Of a stretch of 64,000 nt of DNA, positions 1 to 7,448 are shown in pieces. The stretch spans positions 62,001 to 126,000 of the forward strand of contig CABFPG010000012.1 of assembly GCA_902141825.1 (NCBI GenBank), given 5' to 3'. How positions within the stretch are numbered: the stretch's first letter is position 1; each line of letters starts with the position of its first letter. Below the pieces are notes generated by a model. It did not search any database. It was not told the origin of the DNA and saw only the letters and a program-made list of their open reading frames with translations. Source of the stretch: Thalassocella blandensis. GTDB lineage: Bacteria; Pseudomonadota; Gammaproteobacteria; Pseudomonadales; Cellvibrionaceae. The position numbers and the translations under genes were made by a program.

Positions 1-210
1 AGTGAAGCCAAAAGTCAGCGAGACCAATATGAGCTCAAAGTTTATTCCCTCACTTCAGAAAATCGTAAGCTCAACAAAAAACTCCAGGAGGAGAAAGGCT
101 CTACAACCGCAGACAGTGGCGAGGCCGGCCGACTGAAACGAGAACTGACGGATCTGGAAACAAAATATGCCAGTCTGGAAGAAAAATATTTAAATTTGAA
201 AATCCAATAA
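1..210 (+). CDS. C-terminal end of a coiled-coil protein (partial)
   Basis: Frame 1 is open from the window edge to a TAA at 208-210 and gives 69 residues. They are rich in Lys, Glu, Leu and Arg with heptad-like spacing (for example ELTDLETKYASLEEKYLNL), which reads as the end of a coiled coil. There is no membrane segment or catalytic motif in the visible part, and the rest lies upstream of the window. It is followed in the same direction by an adenylate cyclase after about 127 bases that contain a possible promoter, so the two need not be co-transcribed. The function is not recognisable from this fragment. Confidence 0.7.
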   Translation, partial: SEAKSQRDQYELKVYSLTSENRKLNKKLQEEKGSTTADSGEAGRLKRELTDLETKYASLEEKYLNLKIQ

Positions 211-262
211 TAAATTTTGTCTCCTATTTTTAAAACTTGGCTGCTAACGTATGTAATTAGTT

Positions 263-291
263 TTGACAAACGCGTGAAAAGCAAGTGAAAT
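263..291 (+). promoter_or_regulatory. Candidate sigma70 promoter for the membrane cyclase
   Basis: TTGACA at 263-268 is a perfect -35 box. A 17-base spacer leads to TGAAAT at 286-291, which matches four of six positions of the -10 consensus. It lies about 45 bases before the cyclase start. Seen by eye only. Confidence 0.35.
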
Positions 292-337
292 TGCGCAACG
301 AGATATAAAAGCGACAAGAATCGACAGGTTGAGGTAT

Positions 338-1738
338 ATGGGACGTCCAGCCCCGCAAAGTGATAGACAAGCCAATCAAAAGGCCGAGCCGTTTAAATTA
401 ACTTTTCGGCACAACGAAATTCGTACATTGATATGCGTTGCCGCCACGGGCACGGCGATGAGCAATTTGCAATGGATGAACACGCAACTGATCGATATTA
501 TCGTTATGGTGGTCGCACTCACATACACCATCGGAGCTTATTTCTTTTTACGTTCCCGTCCTACCGAAAAGCAAGCTTTCTTCTTTGACCGCGTCACTAC
601 CTTAGATGCGGCAGTTATAGGCTTTATTTTAAGCTTTGTGCAATTTACCGTGCTGCCAACGTTTTTATTTATCACCATGATCCAATTTAACAGTTTGATC
701 AATGGCGGCATTCCTAAATGGGTGAAAGACAATACAGCATTTATTTTCGGTGTTGCCCTGACCTTTTTATTTTGGGAGCCCCAATGGACATTCGAATCCA
801 GTTTAAACCTGGGCGTCGCCAGTCTAATCGGTATATTTACTTATTTTTGTGCGTATGCGTTCTTCCTGAATATACGTATCCAGCGCCTGGAAATGGACAA
901 CAAAAAATTAACCAACGAACAAACCCAATACAAACTGCGCACCTATAAACTCTCGCGCTACCTTACCCCTACCGTTTGGAAATCAGTGAATGAAGGGCGT
1001 GACGAAAGCTTGATGACATCACGTAAACGCGTGACTGTCTTTTTTTCAGATATTCAGGGGTTTAGCTCCCTGTCCGAAGAGCTTGAATCAGAAACAATTA
1101 CCGACCTGCTCAACAACTATCTGACCGAAATGACCAAAATTGTCGCCAAACATAAAGGCACCATTGATAAATTCATGGGCGACGGTCTTATGGTGATTTT
1201 TGGCGATACTCAAAGCCAGGGATTTAAAATGGATTGTATCCGTTGCGTGTCCATGGCAATTGATATGCGCAAAAAAATGAAAGAGCTGCAAACCAAGTGG
1301 TACAACCAGGGCATTAAAAAACCTCTGCGAATTCGCATGGGTATCAACACGGGTTATTGCACGGTAGGAACATTTGGAACGAGCCACTATATGGAATATA
1401 CAGTGCTTGGAACACATGTGAACCTGGCAAGCCGCCTGGAGTCCGCAGCAGAAGCCGGTGAGATTCTCATCTCACACGAAACCTGGTCACTGATTAAAGA
1501 AGTTATCATGTGCCGCGACAAAGGTGAAATCACGGTAAAAGGGTTTACACACCCGGTCAAAGTTTACCAGGTGGTCGACTTCCGGAAGGATTTAGGGAAA
1601 AACCAGAGTTACTATGAAGAAAACGCTGAAGGGTTTTCTATCCACATGGATCTGGAAAAAATTCGCAACTACGACAAAAACCGGGTGATTGAAGCCTTAG
1701 AGCGTGTTACACAACGCCTGAAAGACAAAGTTTTTTAG
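338..1738 (+). CDS. Membrane-bound class III adenylate cyclase
   Basis: Predicted to make cyclic AMP from ATP. The N-terminal ~190 residues form several hydrophobic segments, followed by a short coiled-coil linker and a class III cyclase domain (about residues 230-420). The metal-binding Asp lies in FFSDIQGF, and Lys in the KFMGDG motif corresponds to the adenine-specifying Lys. The second specificity position is Thr (YTVLGTHVN), as in many bacterial adenylate cyclases. The VNLASRL motif retains the Asn and the transition-state Arg. A TTG at 329 could add three codons. ATG 338 is preferred because AGG at 326-328 sits nine bases upstream. The stop is only five bases from the end of convergent queF, with no terminator between. 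Adenylate rather than guanylate specificity is inferred from these residues. Confidence 0.88.
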   Translation: MGRPAPQSDRQANQKAEPFKLTFRHNEIRTLICVAATGTAMSNLQWMNTQLIDIIVMVVALTYTIGAYFFLRSRPTEKQAFFFDRVTTLDAAVIGFILSFVQFTVLPTFLFITMIQFNSLINGGIPKWVKDNTAFIFGVALTFLFWEPQWTFESSLNLGVASLIGIFTYFCAYAFFLNIRIQRLEMDNKKLTNEQTQYKLRTYKLSRYLTPTVWKSVNEGRDESLMTSRKRVTVFFSDIQGFSSLSEELESETITDLLNNYLTEMTKIVAKHKGTIDKFMGDGLMVIFGDTQSQGFKMDCIRCVSMAIDMRKKMKELQTKWYNQGIKKPLRIRMGINTGYCTVGTFGTSHYMEYTVLGTHVNLASRLESAAEAGEILISHETWSLIKEVIMCRDKGEITVKGFTHPVKVYQVVDFRKDLGKNQSYYEENAEGFSIHMDLEKIRNYDKNRVIEALERVTQRLKDKVF

Positions 1739-1743
1739 GCGAT

Positions 1744-2550
1744 CTACTGTCGAGCAAGGCGCTTTACAGGCACCTCTTCACGAGCATTGGTACGAAACGG
1801 ATTAATGTCCAAACCGCCTCGACGCGTGTAGCGCGCATACACCGAGAGTGTTGAAGGCTGACACTGACGCATAATATCTTTAAACATCGATTCAACACAA
1901 TTCTCGTGAAAATCCTGGTGCTGACGATAGGAAATAACATACGCCAGAAAAGACTCAGGAATAATCTCTGTCCCACTGTATTCAATCCACACAGTTGCCC
2001 AGTCGGGCTGACCGGTCACCGGGCAATTACTTTTCAGGAGATGGCTGAATAACTGCTTCTTCTCCACCGTGCGACGACCAGACGTCAACAACTCCGGATT
2101 CGGCGTGTATTGATTAACGTTAACATTGAGATTGTCAACACAGGTACCCGGCAAGACATATATTTGATGGTCACTCGACAGGTTTTGTACATCCACGCTA
2201 ACGTCGCCACCAGCGGCTTGACTGAGGTCACGAATCAGCGTTTGACGGACCTCTTCCATGGAATCGAAAAAAGTCTGATTAAATGAATTCAAATAATATT
2301 TAAACGATTTGGATTCAATAATATTCTGGCTATCATAAGGAAATTCAAACTCAGCAATCGCCACTTGCGGCTTACCGGATTTACTCAACCAGGACAATTC
2401 ATAACTGGTCCAGATGTCCTTCCCCATAAATGGCAGCGTAGCGCCAAATACTTTAGCGCGTGATTCACTACGCGGAATCGGAACCAGTAGTTCCGCGTCG
2501 TAGTGGTCCACATAGAGTGCATCTTTACCGAGTTGTATACCTTCGCTCAT
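1744..2550 (-). CDS. queF: NADPH-dependent 7-cyano-7-deazaguanine reductase
   Basis: QueF reduces the nitrile preQ0 to the amine preQ1 in cytoplasmic queuosine biosynthesis. The protein has 268 residues, which fits the long, E. coli-type bimodular form. The QueF motif ESKSFKYYLNSFNQ is near residue 80. The catalytic Cys is about residue 176 in KSNCPVTGQPDW, with the partner Asp about seven residues later. The C-terminal YTRRGGLDINPFR block is also typical. The ATG is preceded by GAGGA. It is the last gene of a minus-strand run with yadG-yadH (52-base gap) and could be co-transcribed, although no functional link to an exporter is known. Confidence 0.96.
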   Translation of the reverse strand: MSEGIQLGKDALYVDHYDAELLVPIPRSESRAKVFGATLPFMGKDIWTSYELSWLSKSGKPQVAIAEFEFPYDSQNIIESKSFKYYLNSFNQTFFDSMEEVRQTLIRDLSQAAGGDVSVDVQNLSSDHQIYVLPGTCVDNLNVNVNQYTPNPELLTSGRRTVEKKQLFSHLLKSNCPVTGQPDWATVWIEYSGTEIIPESFLAYVISYRQHQDFHENCVESMFKDIMRQCQPSTLSVYARYTRRGGLDINPFRTNAREEVPVKRLARQ

Positions 2551-2602
2551 GCCGTCCTCAAAATGTATATTGTAAACAAGCCGCAGTGCCGTGCGAGTAA
2601 AA

Positions 2603-3379
2603 TTATGTGCGAAGCTTTTTACCTCGGCTTAACAGGTACATGGCATATGCAAAAACGCCAGCAACAAATACCATAATACCGAAAATAGAAGCCAGGACAT
2701 TCACTTCTGCTTGCCCGCCTAAAATACCATAGCGAAATGTGCTCACCAAATACAAAATGGGATTTGCGTAGGTCACATTCTGCCAAACCCCTGGCAGTGC
2801 ATCGACAGCAAAAAATACTCCGCCTAAATAAGTCAATGGCGTCAGCACGAATGTCGGTATTATCGAAATATCATCAAACGAATTTGCATAAATCGCATTA
2901 ACCAGGCCTGCGCTCGCAAATAAGAAGGCTGTCAGAAAGACAACGAGCACTGTCAAACCGATATTATCTATATGCACTGGAGTAAAAAATAAAGCCACCG
3001 CCGTGACGATCGCACCAACGGCTAATCCGCGCGCGATACCACCGGCGACATACCCTAACAAAATAACATAGTTAGGGGTCGGGCTGACTAATAACTCTTC
3101 GACACTTTTGGTAAATTTCGCACTGTAAAATGAAGACACCACATTGGAGTAGGCATTATTTATCACAGCCATCATAATTAAGCCGGGTACTACAAAAGAC
3201 ATGTAGTCGACACCGCCCATTTGTCCGATACGCTGACCAATTAACTGACCAAAAATCAAAAAATACAACACCATGGTAATCACTGGAGGAATGAGCGTCT
3301 GCACCCATATGCGCAGAAAGCGTCGAATTTCCTTGCGGAATATCGTCATGAATGCGCGGGCCTGTTCTTGTGCTTTCAT
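2603..3379 (-). CDS. yadH: ABC-2 type transporter permease, YadH family
   Basis: Integral membrane permease of a two-component ABC exporter of unknown substrate. It has 258 residues with about six hydrophobic segments. The N-terminal FLRIWVQTLIPPVITMVLYF and the central DDISIIPTFVLTPLTYLGG segment closely resemble E. coli YadH as I recall it. Its ATG overlaps the end of the ATPase gene by four bases (ATGA), which implies translational coupling. Family assignment is firm; the substrate cannot be told from sequence. Confidence 0.93.
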   Translation of the reverse strand: MKAQEQARAFMTIFRKEIRRFLRIWVQTLIPPVITMVLYFLIFGQLIGQRIGQMGGVDYMSFVVPGLIMMAVINNAYSNVVSSFYSAKFTKSVEELLVSPTPNYVILLGYVAGGIARGLAVGAIVTAVALFFTPVHIDNIGLTVLVVFLTAFLFASAGLVNAIYANSFDDISIIPTFVLTPLTYLGGVFFAVDALPGVWQNVTYANPILYLVSTFRYGILGGQAEVNVLASIFGIMVFVAGVFAYAMYLLSRGKKLRT

Positions 3380-4329
3380 GCTGCACCTCCTGCTTTTGCT
3401 GACTGCTCTGTATTTGCTTGATTAACCAGAGAAACAAATAATTCTTCAAGACGATTCACTTTATTTCGCATACTCACTACATCGATGTTTTCTTCAGACA
3501 ATGCATGAAACAGAGCGTTGAGTGACTGCCCCTTTTCCACCTCCACTTCGAGCGTGGTGTCATCCACTATATTCAAGGTATAGTTTTTCAGTTTCTCAGG
3601 ACAATGATGAATTTTATCTTTCGTATCCAAGATAAATACCTCGCGGTTTAACTGCCCCAGCAAGCTTTTTACACTGGTGTTTTCAACAATTTCACCGTGA
3701 TTGATAATCGCTATGTTGCGGCACAGGTGCTCTGCTTCTTCGAGGTAGTGTGTAGTCAAAATAATCGTTGTCCCAGCCTGATTAATTTTTTTCAAGAACT
3801 CCCACATGGATCGGCGCAATTCAATATCCACTCCAGCGGTTGGTTCATCCAAAATTAACAGCTTGGGCTCATGCACTAGTGCGCGAGCGATCATCAAACG
3901 TCGCTTCATCCCGCCGGACAAGCCACGCGCCTGATCATTCCGCTTCTCCCATAAATTTAACAACTTCAAATATTTTTCCGCACGCTCTACCGCCAATTCT
4001 CGCGGCATCCCGTAATAACCTCCCTGGTTAATCACGATATCCTTCACCTTTTCAAACATATTAAAGTTGAATTCTTGTGGAACAATGCCCAAACACTGCT
4101 TTGCGCGAGAAAAATCCCGGTCGATATCCCAATCGAAAATTTTGACCTTACCGGCAGATTTATTTACGAGGGAACAGATAATACCGATAGTGGTAGACTT
4201 ACCGGCTCCATTGGGGCCAAGCAGGGCAAAAAAATCGCCCTCTTCAACTTTCAAATCCAAACCTTTCAACGCAACAAATCCATTGCCAAAGGTTTTGGAT
4301 AAGCCTTGAATTTCCAGAGCTAACGCCAT
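3376..4329 (-). CDS. yadG: ABC transporter ATP-binding protein, YadG family
   Basis: Cytoplasmic ATPase partner of the downstream permease. It has 317 residues. Walker A is GPNGAGKST (about residues 38-46), the signature is LSGGMKRR (about 138), Walker B is LLILDEP (about 158-164), and the switch His lies in LTTHYLEEAEH. The C-terminal ~90 residues after the nucleotide-binding domain are typical of exporter ATPases of this group. It is the first gene of the yadG-yadH-queF run. It diverges from the hypothetical gene starting at 4376, leaving 46 bases for both promoters. Confidence 0.94.
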   Translation of the reverse strand: MALALEIQGLSKTFGNGFVALKGLDLKVEEGDFFALLGPNGAGKSTTIGIICSLVNKSAGKVKIFDWDIDRDFSRAKQCLGIVPQEFNFNMFEKVKDIVINQGGYYGMPRELAVERAEKYLKLLNLWEKRNDQARGLSGGMKRRLMIARALVHEPKLLILDEPTAGVDIELRRSMWEFLKKINQAGTTIILTTHYLEEAEHLCRNIAIINHGEIVENTSVKSLLGQLNREVFILDTKDKIHHCPEKLKNYTLNIVDDTTLEVEVEKGQSLNALFHALSEENIDVVSMRNKVNRLEELFVSLVNQANTEQSAKAGGAA

Positions 4330-4375
4330 ACTTTACCTATATTCATTGATTACGAAAGAGAACTATATACTCGCT

Positions 4376-4900
4376 ATGACAACGCCTATTGACGCACAGA
4401 CAGATCCTCTGACAGAAAGCTTTCAACAATATCACCGCGATTTAATCTTACTGCTATGCGATCACATCAAAACGACGCCGCCTTTTAATGTAGTGAGTAA
4501 CATCGAGCAGGACACGGACAACGAAGCGGATGCCCAATCAGAAGAGAGAGTCAAACAAGACTCTATAAATAGTGGCGATGATGCCGAGCTACAAGAGTTG
4601 ATGTTGGAAAAAGTGCAAATTTTAGAAAATCCCGACAGTAGTCATCAGGATTTGGCAGAAGCTGGTCAATGGTTGATCAGCACTATTATTAGTGCATTCC
4701 CGCATATCACACCGTATGTTTCTCGCAATCTGTATTGGTATTTCGGGGGCGACTGCATGCATTTCCTCGGAGATGAAGAAATTGCGCGCTTTCAAGCGAT
4801 AGACGAAGCCATGTATCTTGCGCGACAGGCAGATATTGGCCCGAAGCGATACGAACATATACTGCATCAGATTGCAGGTGAAAGCCACAACATGCACTGA
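4376..4900 (+). CDS. Conserved hypothetical protein
   Basis: The protein is 174 residues from ATG 4376. An in-frame TTG at 4346 would add ten residues (MITKENYILA), but MTTPID is the more usual kind of start. The N-terminal half is acidic and variable. The C-terminal half (STIISAFPHITPYVSRNLYWYFGGDCMHFLGDEEIARFQ) is dense in aromatic residues and looks like the conserved core. No signal peptide or membrane segment is seen. It diverges from yadG. I recognise it only as a conserved gammaproteobacterial type without known function. Confidence 0.75.
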   Translation: MTTPIDAQTDPLTESFQQYHRDLILLLCDHIKTTPPFNVVSNIEQDTDNEADAQSEERVKQDSINSGDDAELQELMLEKVQILENPDSSHQDLAEAGQWLISTIISAFPHITPYVSRNLYWYFGGDCMHFLGDEEIARFQAIDEAMYLARQADIGPKRYEHILHQIAGESHNMH

Positions 4901-5213
4901 CGCATGTCTCGCGCCTTAGCCGCCGCGCGCCAGTTTCGCTCGATCCTGCCTAAGATTCGATCCTGTTCAATATGATCGGGCGGCACACCTCCCCAGTACC
5001 ATTCATTTCATGACTGCGGCGAATTACCGATGCATCATATGAAATTTAGCTAATTTATCGAATTACTTCGCCTATTTTTCATAAGCTTCTCAAGTTCTCC
5101 AGCGCCCCAGTCCTTACACTTAACTCATCGAGCGTTAGGGAGTTCACCAAAAACAGGAGAAGTACCGGCTCGCCTCCCCCACCTACAGCATAAATTTATA
5201 TGGAGATTGACTC
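4901..5213. other. Intergenic region, no gene seen
   Basis: About 310 bases between two plus-strand genes. An imperfect direct repeat of the type CGATCCTG occurs near 4941-4968. No clear hairpin with a T-run and no small gene was found. The region probably holds the promoter of the small exported protein at 5214. Confidence 0.5.
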
Positions 5214-5591
5214 ATGAAAATAAAGCACTTGGCACTTGCAAGTATTATTGGTTTAACTGGCGCCTTCAATGCCTTGCCCGCTCATGCCGGCACAGATGTC
5301 GCAGCTCCCGTCTACATCAACACCAGTACAGGCGTTGTCACCGGAGCGATGGGGTATGCTCGACATACTTCAGATTCACTGCAATTTATCGGCTGTTATT
5401 CCACCGGCTACTCCGCTTCGTGCCAGGCACGAAACACTGACGGCACACTGGTAACCTGCTATACCAACGATACCAACCACTTGGAAGCGATCAAATCCAT
5501 TGGCGATGACTCACGCATTTATTTTCGCTACGAGGGTGGAAGCTGTACCAACGTTTACGTATACAACTATTCCTACTGGCGCTCCCGCTAA
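5214..5591 (+). CDS. Small exported protein of unknown function
   Basis: This 125-residue protein has a clear signal peptide: MKIK, then a hydrophobic stretch, ending at ALPAHA|GTD near residue 25. The mature part is about 100 residues with five Cys (GCYSTGYSASC, VTCY, GSCTN), room for up to two disulfides, and an aromatic C-terminus (YVYNYSYWRSR). GGAG lies a few bases before the ATG. I do not recognise a family. It is probably periplasmic or secreted. The next gene, 96 bases downstream, also encodes a short exported protein. Confidence 0.8.
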   Translation: MKIKHLALASIIGLTGAFNALPAHAGTDVAAPVYINTSTGVVTGAMGYARHTSDSLQFIGCYSTGYSASCQARNTDGTLVTCYTNDTNHLEAIKSIGDDSRIYFRYEGGSCTNVYVYNYSYWRSR

Positions 5592-5687
5592 GATTTCGTT
5601 TTGTTTTGGAGCAGCCTGACTGGCTGCTCATTAAACTGACGAAAACAAAAACTCTTAGCCGCGAAATTATTCAAGGAGATTGGCGCT

Positions 5688-6224
5688 ATGAAAACCATCA
5701 TCGCTGTTGGCTGTATGACCGTGTGCTTCATCGCAGGCATTGAAACAAACGAAAGACTGTTTAAAGCTTCTCCCTCATTACAAAATGCCATCGCCTCGAC
5801 CCAAACCGATCCACATTGTGAATCATTGAACTCACAAAAAATTACCGCCGCACTGAATGATACACTGCGCCAAACAATCCGTGACGGCCTGCGCGAAGAA
5901 GCCGTTGCCATAATGCTGGAGGCTTCATTTAATTCACATCAAAATAACACCAGTGGACTCGTGACAGACGTGGAACGCAGCTCAAACTCAAGCTCAACTC
6001 TGAGCCACGCACAACTTGAACAACAACGTATGGCGGCTGAAAATTTTCAACAACTCGTCAAGACATCGATAAACACAGCACAGTGGAGTGAAAAAGATAA
6101 CAACGAGTTACGCCACCTGCTTGGCACTGTTGATCGAGAAACCGAGATGCAGATGATGACGCAACTCGCCGCAGCGATTAACCGGGGCGAGTTGAACATT
6201 CAATTCGACGGCCCGTTATTTTAA
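5688..6224 (+). CDS. Small exported or membrane-anchored hypothetical protein
   Basis: The protein has 178 residues and a strong AAGGAG ribosome-binding site 11 bases before the ATG. Residues 1-18 (MKTIIAVGCMTVCFIAG) form one hydrophobic segment that could be a signal peptide or N-terminal anchor. The rest is hydrophilic, helical in character and rich in Gln, Asn, Glu and Thr, with a Ser-rich patch near residue 102 (SSNSSSTLS). It may form an operon with the small exported protein upstream. No family recognised. Confidence 0.7.
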   Translation: MKTIIAVGCMTVCFIAGIETNERLFKASPSLQNAIASTQTDPHCESLNSQKITAALNDTLRQTIRDGLREEAVAIMLEASFNSHQNNTSGLVTDVERSSNSSSTLSHAQLEQQRMAAENFQQLVKTSINTAQWSEKDNNELRHLLGTVDRETEMQMMTQLAAAINRGELNIQFDGPLF

Positions 6225-6250
6225 TTTCCGCTGATTCAACTTCGACAAAC

Positions 6251-6316
6251 CAACAACAGAGCAACAATAACCCAGCAATAACTCAACAATAGCTTAACAA
6301 TAGCCTAGCAAATTAA
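6251..6316. repeat. Degenerate 11-bp tandem repeat, about six units
   Basis: Consecutive units CAACAACAGAG, CAACAATAACC, CAGCAATAACT, CAACAATAGCT, TAACAATAGCC and TAGCAAATTAA align with an exact 11-base period. The array lies just after the stop of the gene ending at 6224. The surrounding stretch 6225-6561 contains no gene. The period is close to one DNA helical turn. Confidence 0.7.
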
Positions 6317-6561
6317 CTCATGCCAGTTGGCACACGCTCTAGGGGCTGATAACATATTCAACATCCGCTGGTTGTGTTACAACGTTTAATCCCAACTGCA
6401 GCACCAAAGCGCCTGACAAAATCACTATTCCAGAGCAATGGACAGTTTCGGTGATAAGGCAACACAACAGGGTTTCACTGTGTAACGCACCAATCTTTAT
6501 TCTGCGTGCTTTTCTATTGGCGATTTAAAGTGAAGCAGATCACCAAGGTAGAACATCCTCT

Positions 6562-7290
6562 ATGAAACACTCAAAAACTTTATTGCCCCTGATACTGCTC
6601 AGCGGAATCCATTCGCCTTTGTTATTCGCCGAAAACAAGCGAGTCGAAAATTTGCAAACAACAGGCGTAAACAAAGAAAATATGCGAAAAGAAGTTTCGC
6701 AAAATGAGAGCCGGCATGAAATGCCAACGCAGAGTTCTACTGCCAAAGATGCCGAAGCTTTAGCAATAGACACCCTGGCTCAACGTATCGGTGAAAATAA
6801 AAATCAGATCGAAACACTTTCAGTAGAAGCCATAAACTGGCCGGATGCCAGTATTGGCTGCCCGCAAGAAGGTCTGATGTATCCGCAAGTTATCATCCCA
6901 GGTTATCGCGTCACGCTAAAAGCAGGAATAAAGACCTACAGTATTCATACCGCAAAAAAACGTGCCGTAATTTGTGACAAGCCAGGAAAGCAAACACTTC
7001 AGGCTCCCACTAAAAAGCTCGGCCCTCTGACAAAAGAAATTCTCAGCAACATCGCAAAAACCGATCTTGCCTACAAACTTCGTGTCGAAAAAAACCAAGT
7101 TCAAATCAAAAAAATCAACGAGGTTACATGGACGGATGCCAGTCTCGGCTGCCCTCAAGGCAAAAAAGACTACAAAAAAGAAAGCATTCCAGGCTATGTC
7201 TTTCACCTCAACGTCAACGGCAAAAATTACACGTACCATTCCGACCAGACCACAAAAGTATTCGCCTGCCCTGCCATTGCGACAATGTAA
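6562..7290 (+). CDS. Exported protein with two copies of a GCP/GY-type domain
   Basis: The 242-residue protein has a signal peptide (MKHSKTLLPLILLSGIHSPLLFA, cleavage near residue 23), a polar spacer, and two homologous units. Unit 1 (about residues 70-145) carries INWPDASIGCPQEG, IIPGYRVTLKAG and YSIHT. Unit 2 (about 165-240) carries VTWTDASLGCPQGK, SIPGYVFHLNVNG and YTYHS. Each unit has a Cys in the GCP motif and another near its end (VICDKP, FACPA), suggesting one disulfide per unit. The pattern recurs in uncharacterised periplasmic proteins, but I cannot name a function. It converges on the subtilisin gene, with a bidirectional terminator between. Confidence 0.8.
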   Translation: MKHSKTLLPLILLSGIHSPLLFAENKRVENLQTTGVNKENMRKEVSQNESRHEMPTQSSTAKDAEALAIDTLAQRIGENKNQIETLSVEAINWPDASIGCPQEGLMYPQVIIPGYRVTLKAGIKTYSIHTAKKRAVICDKPGKQTLQAPTKKLGPLTKEILSNIAKTDLAYKLRVEKNQVQIKKINEVTWTDASLGCPQGKKDYKKESIPGYVFHLNVNGKNYTYHSDQTTKVFACPAIATM

Positions 7291-7399
7291 GCACTTGGAA
7301 TTGTAAACCTCTGTAAGCGTAGACTCCTGTAACAGCGTTATTCCGGCCCACTCAAACGCCAAAGGAAATTCTACGCAGAAGAGCCAAACGACAGACAAA

Positions 7400-7427
7400 A
7401 AAAGCCCGCAAATACGCGGGCTTTTTC
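7400..7427. terminator. Bidirectional intrinsic terminator
   Basis: Stem AAAAAGCCCGC (7400-7410) pairs with GCGGGCTTTTT (7417-7427) around a six-base loop. A-tracts and T-tracts on the two sides make it usable from either strand, between convergent genes ending at 7290 and 7449. Confidence 0.9.
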
Positions 7428-7448
7428 AATACGAACGTTAACTCGTTA

